From: Cognatazoarcus sp050305135
GTDB lineage: Bacteria > Pseudomonadota > Gammaproteobacteria > Burkholderiales > Rhodocyclaceae
Reading direction: 5' to 3'
Assembly (NCBI GenBank): GCA_050305135.1
Contig: JBNLET010000254.1
Coordinates: forward strand, 1 to 10,513
Length of the DNA stretch: 10,513 nt
Below are positions 5,602 to 10,513 of the stretch, piece after piece (position 1 is the first letter of the stretch; each line of letters begins with the position of its first letter). The notes beneath the pieces were generated by a model, which had not been told where the DNA came from, searched no databases, and was given only the letters and a program-made list of their open reading frames with translations. A program made the position numbers and the translations under genes.

Positions 5602-6225
5602 ATGGGACAAGGTAGTGATTCCCCGCCCTCGCGCAGTCTCCTGATGCACCGTCTGAGTGCGCTGCCGCTGTTGCTCTTCGTGCTGCCTCACATGCTGAAC
5701 GTGGTGGCATCGTTGGGCGGTGCCGAAGTCTATCGCGCGATGCTGGCGGCGCTGCGCACCGTATATCGGGTGCCGGCAGTGGAAGCGCTGTTGCTGGCGG
5801 TGGTGGCCTGCCATCTGGCCAGCGGCATGCACCTGCTGTGGCGGCGCCGCGGCCCGCGCTTGCAGCGCGCGTCCGGCGCCTGTCTGCTGCTGTTCCTGCC
5901 GATCCACGTCGTGGGGGTGCTGGTCGCGCGTGGCCGCTACGGGCTCGAGACCGGCTTCGAGTTTGCCGCGTCCGGCCTCCACCTCGCCGGCATGTGGGCC
6001 TTCTTCGCGCCCTATTACCTGCTTGCCGCGGCCGCGCTGGCGATCCATCTGGGCGGCGCGCTGGCCGCGCGGAGCTCGCTGTGCCGGCGAGCGTCCGCGC
6101 GCCGGATCGTGCTCGGCGTCGCGGCGCTGCTGGGGCTGGCCAGCGGCGTTGCGGTCGTCGCCGCGTTGTCCGGCAGCCTGTATCCGGTCTCGGTACCGGC
6201 CGCGTTCCGGGTGCTCTATCCGTGA
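5602..6225 (+). CDS. Five-helix histidine-rich membrane protein, cytochrome b-subunit-like
   Basis: About 207 residues with five hydrophobic helices, near 17-37, 57-80, 90-110, 133-155 and 168-190. Histidines lie in or at the ends of four helices: His30 (LPHMLN), His71 and His77 (CHLASGMHLLWRRR), His102 (PIHVVG) and His149 (AIHLGGAL). This resembles the haem-anchoring cytochrome b subunits of succinate dehydrogenase/fumarate reductase, some of which hold two haems with four histidines in a five-helix bundle. No flavoprotein or iron-sulfur partner is visible, so haem binding is inference. The start is uncertain: ATG 5602 has no good ribosome-binding site, ATG 5644 is a shorter choice, and TTG 5545 follows GGGAGG but lies in the palindrome. 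It heads the operon controlled from the XRE region. Confidence 0.65.
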   Translation: MGQGSDSPPSRSLLMHRLSALPLLLFVLPHMLNVVASLGGAEVYRAMLAALRTVYRVPAVEALLLAVVACHLASGMHLLWRRRGPRLQRASGACLLLFLPIHVVGVLVARGRYGLETGFEFAASGLHLAGMWAFFAPYYLLAAAALAIHLGGALAARSSLCRRASARRIVLGVAALLGLASGVAVVAALSGSLYPVSVPAAFRVLYP

Positions 6226-6250
6226 TCCGAAGCCTGCGAGGAAAACCGCC

Positions 6251-6640
6251 ATGATCGATTGCCGCAACATCTACGAAATCGCGCTGCCGGTGCGCGAGCT
6301 GGCACGCGCGACCGACTTCTACGTCAACGTCCTCGGCTGCAGTCCGGCCTACTACGAGGCGCGGCGGCAGTGGCAGTTCCTGTGGCTCGGCCGGCGCGAA
6401 GGGGTGGTGCTGCTGCAGCGCTGCGACGCGCCGATCGAACCCCGCCACGTGGCATTCAGGACCGATCGGCAGCAATTGATGGCTGGCGTTCGAGAGCTTG
6501 CCGCGCTGGGCGTGGCGGTCGAGGGGCCGGTCTTTCACGACTGGATGAACGCCCATTCGGCCTACTTCGACGATCCGGACGGGCACAGCCTGGAACTGAT
6601 CGCACCGGCCGGCGGCGACACGCGCGTGGAGGCGGCGTGA
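6251..6640 (+). CDS. VOC-superfamily (glyoxalase-fold) protein
   Basis: A 129-residue protein with the paired beta-alpha-beta-beta-beta units of the vicinal oxygen chelate superfamily. The N-terminal pattern YEIALPVRELARATDFYVNV (8-27) leading to LG is the usual first strand and helix, with Glu9 where many members have a metal-binding His. The second half has RHVAFRTD (65-72, His66) and FDDPDGHSLELI (106-117, Glu115). Metal binding by His66 and Glu115 is plausible. The superfamily includes lyases, dioxygenases and binding proteins, so no reaction is assigned. ATG 6251 follows GAGG about nine bases upstream and lies 25 bases after the previous stop. Its stop overlaps the next start (TGATG), indicating translational coupling. 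Confidence 0.85.
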   Translation: MIDCRNIYEIALPVRELARATDFYVNVLGCSPAYYEARRQWQFLWLGRREGVVLLQRCDAPIEPRHVAFRTDRQQLMAGVRELAALGVAVEGPVFHDWMNAHSAYFDDPDGHSLELIAPAGGDTRVEAA

Positions 6641-7089
6641 TGAGTGAATTCACCGAACGGATCCTGATCGATGCGCCGCCCGAGCGGGTCTGGGCGGTGC
6701 TGGCCGACATCGGCTTGATCGCACGCTGGAATCCCGGCGTAGTCGAGTCCAGCCGCCTGACGGCAGGACCCGTCGAGATCGGCGCACGGCGGCGCTGCAT
6801 CGTCGGCGGCGGACATCGGCTCGACGAGGAGGTGGTCGGATTCGACGTCGGGCGCAGCCTGGTCTTCCGGATCATCGCGACCGACCTGCCGCTTGCCGAG
6901 GCGGACATCCGTTTCGCTCTGCTGCCCAGCGGTGGTGCTTGCGAGGTGAGCGTGTCGCCGCGCTATCGTCCCGGCATGGGGGTTCTCGGCCGCCTGCTCG
7001 ACCCGGTCCTGCTGCGCCCGGCCTACCGCAGAGGGATGCGCAAGCTGCTGGCGGGGCTGAAGCGGCACGTACAGCAGTCGGACGCGTAG
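6640..7089 (+). CDS. SRPBCC-superfamily (START/polyketide-cyclase-like) protein
   Basis: A 149-residue protein opening with RILIDAPPERVWAVLADIGL (7-26) and ARWNPGVVESSRL, the standard SRPBCC start: a first strand, then APxxVW, then the helix leading to WNP. The fold forms a deep cavity for hydrophobic ligands; members range from aromatase/cyclases to lipid-binding and coenzyme Q chaperone-like proteins. The C-terminal helix is present and basic (RRGMRKLLAGLKRHV). Its ATG shares an A with the VOC stop, so the two are almost certainly co-translated. Partnership with a VOC protein and a membrane protein under an MmyB-type regulator suggests handling of a hydrophobic small molecule, by inference. 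The TAG stop sits in GTAG followed by CGCC-TTC-GGCG (7090-7100), a small hairpin that may end the operon. Confidence 0.87.
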   Translation: MSEFTERILIDAPPERVWAVLADIGLIARWNPGVVESSRLTAGPVEIGARRRCIVGGGHRLDEEVVGFDVGRSLVFRIIATDLPLAEADIRFALLPSGGACEVSVSPRYRPGMGVLGRLLDPVLLRPAYRRGMRKLLAGLKRHVQQSDA

Positions 7090-7208
7090 CGCCTTCGGCG
7101 ATTGTGTTCGAGGCGCTTGGAGAAGCAAGCGGTGTCCAGCGACACGCAGACTTGACCCCACGACCCATGCACGTGGGGGAGGCTAATTGGGTGACCCCAT
7201 CCTACAGG
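7090..7208. repeat. Convergent gap with hairpin and duplicated TGACCCCA
   Basis: CCCCACG (7156-7162) pairs with CGTGGGG (7172-7178) around a nine-base loop. TGACCCCA occurs twice in direct orientation, at 7153-7160 and 7192-7199. No gene is seen. The repeats could be a relic of an inserted element or a paired terminator structure for the convergent genes; no inverted terminal repeat proves insertion. Confidence 0.4.
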
Positions 7209-9794
7209 CTACCAGCCCGATGAGTCGTCCGTGTTCTGGCGCGAACGCCGCCATCGGCGTGCAAAGTGGGCGGCGGCGCCCGCCAGCGCTGCCAACAGAA
7301 CGAGCATCGCCATTGTCGTGGCCGGCGTCTCGGCGCCGTCGGCGATCAAGACCGTCGCCACCAACAGGGTCAGCATGGCGCAGGCGATCAATCCCTGCGT
7401 CGCGCCGGTATCGGGCTTGGGCCGCAAGCGTTCCGCGGCCAGCAGGGCGTCCGGGTCGCGATGCGGCGGCGGGCGGGTGATCGCTTCGCCCGGTGCGGCG
7501 CTCCTGGCCTGGTCGGGCGAGCACAGCGCGGCTTCGATCATGGCCGCGGAGAATCCCTGCGACGACATGCGTCGCAACACGTCGCGCACCAGTGGCGGCG
7601 TGGCCTGGTGCAAGGACACCGGGTCGGGCCAGGATTGCGGCAGATGGGTCAGCAGAGGATGGCTGATCGCGTTCGCCGCCGGGCTGGGCAAGCCTCGCAG
7701 CGATCTCAGCTTCAGCATCAGCAAGAGCGGCACAGGCAGGAAGCGAAACGGCCCTTGCGGGGCGGTCACGACGTACTCCTCACAGGCCGCCCGCAACTGC
7801 CGCACGAATTCGTCCGCCCTGGGATCGAGCCAGCCGCGCTCGGCGGATGCCGCCCGCAGTGCCTGCGTGCGCGTGTCGTGATCGAAGACCGGCGGCGGGA
7901 GATCGAGATGGCTTGCGAACAGACAGGCGCAGGCGCGCGCCGCGGGCGAGACCTTGGGCTCGAACCAAGTGTCGCGCCGCCATGCCGCCAGCAGCATGCG
8001 CGCCGCCTGCGCGGCGGCCTCATCGCAGGCGCAGATGAAGCCCAGGGCCGCGTAGAGGAATTCCTCGCCCTGTAGTTTGAAGGCATTGTCGGATACCCCA
8101 CGGCTGTCGTTCAGCATCAGGCGCTGCAGCTCGATCAATTGCGAAACGTAGCGCGTGGCAAAAACCTCGCGTGCCTGCTCGGCCGACAGATCGTGGCGAT
8201 CGACCCAGGCGCGTTCGACCGCGGCCAGTCGGTGCTCGGCGAGCGAGGCCAGCTGGTAGGCCAGCCCGCATTCCCACTCCCGGGGCGCTGGCCGCATCTC
8301 GATGCGCAAGCCGGTGCCGGACCATTGCAGGGCGGCAGCCATCTCGTCGCGCGTCAGGCCCGATTGCGCATAGCGTTCGAGCGCCTGGACGCACGCCTCA
8401 TCGGCCTGCTCGTCATCTGATGAGTCTGCGTGGCCGTTGGCGTCCCGCGCCGCTTGCCAGTCCTGCGTCTTGACGTCGGCGTCGACGGCCCGCCAGATCC
8501 GCAGATGTTGAGTCGGCCACAGCGGCCACGGCAGCGGCAGGATTCTGTCGGGCCGGTCGGCGCACAGCATGCAGGGGATCAGGCGATCCTGCAGGTAGCC
8601 GGCCGGCAACTGCCGGCGGCCGAAGAAGGTCATCGACACCAGCAGGCCGCTGTAGGCATCGGTGTCGGGCAGCGGCAGGCCGGATGTGGGCGTGAGCTCG
8701 TCCTCCAGCCACTCGGCAATGGCGAGCCATGCGGAACCGGCGGGCTCCTGCTCGCGCAGCGTATCGAGTTGGCCGCGGCTGGCGAACAGGCTTTTTGCGA
8801 CGTCTTGCAGGCATGAGAGTCCGGTCAGGCCTTGCGGATCATAGACGACCACGCCGGGGTGGCCGTCCGGCCCCGCCTTGAAAAGCAGATTGTTGGCTTG
8901 CACGAGGCTGGCCCACACCACCTGCCCGTGCGCGAGCATGCGCTTGGCGTCGTCCACGACTTCGTTCAGCGGATGGCTGCCCATCCAAGCAGCCCGCTCG
9001 ATCGTGAGGCAGGCCTGTTCCTGCTCGCTCAGGCCTTGGACACGCGCCGCCAGGCCTTCGGCGTTGATCTCCCGGAATGGGTCGGGCTCCGCACCCCAAC
9101 GCCCCGTCAGCGGGTGCAAGTCTCGCGCCTCGAGCTCGGACGCGTCGTCTTCGTCGACGAATGCTCCCGCCCACAGACCGGTCGGCTGGATCGAATCGAA
9201 GCCATCGAAGAATCCGGCGGCAAGCTGCGGCACCAGGGCCTCGTCGATCCCGTCGCCGATGAGCCGCGGCGCGTGCAACGCAAAGCCGGCGGGGTCGTCG
9301 GCCGGACGGTAGGGCAGCACCAGCGTGCAGCCGATCCGCGGCGACTGCGCGCTCCCCTCGAGGATCAGGCCGTCCGTCCTGAAACGCGGCAGATGGACCT
9401 TGGCACCATAGCCCAGCGCCGCAAGCTCCACACCCTCGTCGGGTGTTGCCATGCGCTCGCGAAACGACTCGATCGCGGCATCATGTTCGAGCTCCGGCGT
9501 GTCGATCATCGAGCGCTGTCCCGATGTGTCCTGCGTCATCAACCGTGGTGTGGCCAGCGAATCGTCGGTCAGGCTGATGCGGCACATCATCGCGCCGAGT
9601 TCACCGATCAGATGCCCCAGCCTTCGCGCCGCGCCGGCCGCATCGCCGCTGGCACCGGCGCCTTGCGCATCGACTCGCGTCAGGCGCGTTTCGTCGCCCA
9701 GGCGATCGAGAACGTCATCGAAGAAGGACAGCAGGGCGCGCTCCGGGTCACGCTGGAACAGCCTGTGGGTTACGGATTGCAGCGGCAGGATCAC
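7209..9794 (-). CDS. Large unrecognised protein with C-terminal membrane hairpin (at least 861 aa)
   Basis: The longest gene here; I cannot assign it to a family. No signal peptide is seen. About 800 residues look soluble, with conserved-looking stretches such as QVVWASLVQANNLLFKAG (291-308) followed by VVVYDPQGLTGL, and LPAGYLQDRLIPCMLC (396-411) followed by LPLPWPLWPTQHLRIWRA. An acidic low-complexity patch (SSDDEQADEA) lies near 458-467, and the second half appears mainly helical. Near the end are two hydrophobic helices, residues 801-818 and 828-844, then the basic ARRWRRSRQ, which should keep the tail in the cytoplasm and anchor the protein in the inner membrane. The first standard start is GTG 9794, without a ribosome-binding site; coding-like reading extends to 9902. 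The gene stands alone, convergent with the SRPBCC operon. Large anchored cytoplasmic proteins occur in secretion and defence systems, but nothing here establishes such a role. Confidence 0.8.
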   Translation of the reverse strand: MILPLQSVTHRLFQRDPERALLSFFDDVLDRLGDETRLTRVDAQGAGASGDAAGAARRLGHLIGELGAMMCRISLTDDSLATPRLMTQDTSGQRSMIDTPELEHDAAIESFRERMATPDEGVELAALGYGAKVHLPRFRTDGLILEGSAQSPRIGCTLVLPYRPADDPAGFALHAPRLIGDGIDEALVPQLAAGFFDGFDSIQPTGLWAGAFVDEDDASELEARDLHPLTGRWGAEPDPFREINAEGLAARVQGLSEQEQACLTIERAAWMGSHPLNEVVDDAKRMLAHGQVVWASLVQANNLLFKAGPDGHPGVVVYDPQGLTGLSCLQDVAKSLFASRGQLDTLREQEPAGSAWLAIAEWLEDELTPTSGLPLPDTDAYSGLLVSMTFFGRRQLPAGYLQDRLIPCMLCADRPDRILPLPWPLWPTQHLRIWRAVDADVKTQDWQAARDANGHADSSDDEQADEACVQALERYAQSGLTRDEMAAALQWSGTGLRIEMRPAPREWECGLAYQLASLAEHRLAAVERAWVDRHDLSAEQAREVFATRYVSQLIELQRLMLNDSRGVSDNAFKLQGEEFLYAALGFICACDEAAAQAARMLLAAWRRDTWFEPKVSPAARACACLFASHLDLPPPVFDHDTRTQALRAASAERGWLDPRADEFVRQLRAACEEYVVTAPQGPFRFLPVPLLLMLKLRSLRGLPSPAANAISHPLLTHLPQSWPDPVSLHQATPPLVRDVLRRMSSQGFSAAMIEAALCSPDQARSAAPGEAITRPPPHRDPDALLAAERLRPKPDTGATQGLIACAMLTLLVATVLIADGAETPATTMAMLVLLAALAGAAAHFARRWRRSRQNTDDSSGW

Positions 9795-9905
9795 GCCGCT
9801 GCGATCGAAGGCGCATGCGATCGACGCCGCGAAGCCGTGCGGAAGCGTGTCGGCGAGACGCGCCGTCAGCGACGCGCGAAGTTCTTGGGCGTTCGATCCG
9901 GGCTA

Positions 9906-10216
9906 AGCCAGCGTGTGTCTGGCGCCCGCGGATGGTACGCGATCGCTATGCTCGATAGCTATGGCCGGGCGGTGCCCACCGCACCCGTGGACAGCCCGGG
10001 CCGTGGCCTCATCGTGCAAGGATAGGGTCACATTGAGAAGGAGGATTGGTCTCGTCTAGTTGCCACCTACCCTGAGCCTACGATCCCTTTTTCCGACTAT
10101 CCCGAACTCCCGTACGTCGTTCCAGGGGCTGAAAACGCGTTCGGACAATTCCTTTCGCAGGCACCGAACTCATACAGAAGAGCGCCGGGTAGTGCACAAC
10201 GCCAGGCCCCGCTCTC
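9906..10216. other. Gene-free stretch, partly AT-rich, upstream of the large gene
   Basis: No supported gene. The left part should contain the promoter of the leftward large gene; GCTATG is repeated at 9945-9950 and 9958-9963, and GCGGTG-CC-CACCGC (9969-9982) is a perfect 14-base hairpin. From 10041 to 10180 the DNA is 76/140 G+C (54%), clearly lower than its surroundings. A plus-strand frame from 10026 to about 10304 reads with a plausible amino-acid mix but has no start codon. This may be a decayed or acquired remnant. Confidence 0.45.
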
Positions 10217-10220
10217 CTAC
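10178..10220 (-). repeat. REP-like hairpin directly downstream of the RAYT gene
   Basis: Read leftward, GTAG (10217-10220), which includes the transposase TAG stop, is followed by GAGAGCG (10210-10216 on the complement). This pairs with CGCTCTT (10178-10184) with one wobble. An inner GGG/CCC pairing (10207-10209 with 10187-10189) forms after a two-base bulge. A GTAG head plus long imperfect hairpin beside a RAYT gene is the usual arrangement of a cognate REP. The head differs from the copies at 2156 and 3272 beyond GTAGG. Confidence 0.5.
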
Positions 10221-10513
10221 GCCCGTTCGATCGCCCGCCTGACGATCTTGCCGACGCTGCCCGGATGCAGACCGAAGTGCGCCGCGATCTCGCGGTAGCT
10301 GTAGGCACCGGTGCCGTGGGCGGCGACGATCGCCTGGTCACGCCCGGCGTGCTGCGCCTCGATCTCGGCCAGCGACGCCGCCGGCGCCCGCCGCTGCAGC
10401 TTGGGAACCGCAAGGGTGTCGATGTCGTCGCCGGCCTGCGCCTGCATTCGTCGGATGAACTCCTCGCCCCCCAGGTAGATCTGCTGGCGCAAGTCCTGCC
10501 AGGGGCTCGGCTG
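10217..10513 (-). CDS. REP-associated tyrosine transposase (RAYT), C-terminal fragment
   Basis: The frame is open from the right edge for 98 codons to TAG at 10217-10219. It reads PWQDLRQQIYLGGEEFIRRM, then a linker with RRAPAASLAEI, then an HTH-like end, YSYREIAAHFGLHPGSVGKI, finishing VRRAIERA. This is the characteristic tail of IS200/IS605-like Y1 transposases associated with REP elements: the IYLG-EFI element followed by a helix-turn-helix-like domain reminiscent of DnaA domain IV. The catalytic HUH motif and tyrosine would lie beyond the window, so integrity cannot be judged. These enzymes cut and join single-stranded DNA at GTAG/REP hairpins and are usually single-copy, domesticated genes. 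The TTG at 10492 is not a start; the gene continues past the edge. Confidence 0.8.
   Translation of the reverse strand, partial: QPSPWQDLRQQIYLGGEEFIRRMQAQAGDDIDTLAVPKLQRRAPAASLAEIEAQHAGRDQAIVAAHGTGAYSYREIAAHFGLHPGSVGKIVRRAIERA

Noticed and set aside
8832..10025. 397-codon rightward frame opposite the large gene
   Set aside because: The leftward frame has smooth natural composition and membrane helices; this one is its antisense shadow.
10060..10242. 60-codon rightward frame beside the RAYT gene
   Set aside because: Ser/Arg/Pro-rich product, no ribosome-binding site, and its end overlaps the RAYT coding sequence in antisense.
1..10513. CRISPR arrays, tRNA or rRNA genes
   Set aside because: No regularly spaced repeats, cloverleaf-like TTCGAATC motifs in tRNA context, or rRNA signatures were seen on either strand.

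Overview
The window is a GC-rich bacterial chromosome segment (one 60-base block inside the ligase gene is 78% GC by count). It carries single genes and short operons, each next to its own transcription regulator. The combination of high GC, GTAG-headed REP-like hairpins and a REP-associated transposase fragment suggests a gammaproteobacterium, perhaps of the Xanthomonadales/Lysobacterales. That placement is inference; no rRNA or marker gene is present.

Left part (1-2130). The first 35 codons of a LysR-type regulator run leftward off the edge. Divergent from it, after a roughly 500-base leader with an AT-rich island and two strong inverted repeats, comes a doubtful 84-residue ORF with a very strong ribosome-binding site. 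A benzoate-CoA-ligase-like AMP-forming ligase follows three bases later.

Middle left (2131-4327). An HxlR-type regulator and a five-helix membrane protein are divergently transcribed from a 37-38% GC control region. That region has a perfect 15-base palindrome over a -35 hexamer and a second inverted repeat over the start region. REP-like elements sharing a 12-mer lie on both sides of this pair. A RhtB/LysE exporter and a small cupin protein follow, also divergent, around a strong GGGGAC/GTCCCC palindrome.

Middle right (4328-7208). A hairpin-rich gap precedes an XRE regulator with an MmyB-like ligand-binding domain. The regulator is divergent from a three-gene operon, with a 17-base perfect palindrome (ATTACCT/AGGTAAT arms) between them. 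The operon encodes a five-helix, histidine-rich membrane protein resembling cytochrome b subunits, a VOC/glyoxalase-fold protein and an SRPBCC-fold protein; the last two overlap at TGATG. I infer that the XRE protein controls this operon in response to a small molecule.

Right part (7209-10513). A leftward ORF of at least 861 codons encodes a large, mostly soluble protein of no family I recognise, with a two-helix membrane hairpin at its C-terminus. Protein-like reading continues 36 codons upstream of its first standard start codon, so the true start is unsettled. An AT-richer, apparently gene-free stretch follows. The window ends in the C-terminal part of a REP-associated tyrosine transposase (RAYT), whose stop codon lies in a GTAG followed by an imperfect hairpin, as expected for a cognate REP. 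The transposase fragment and the scattered GTAG hairpins are the strongest cross-window link seen here.
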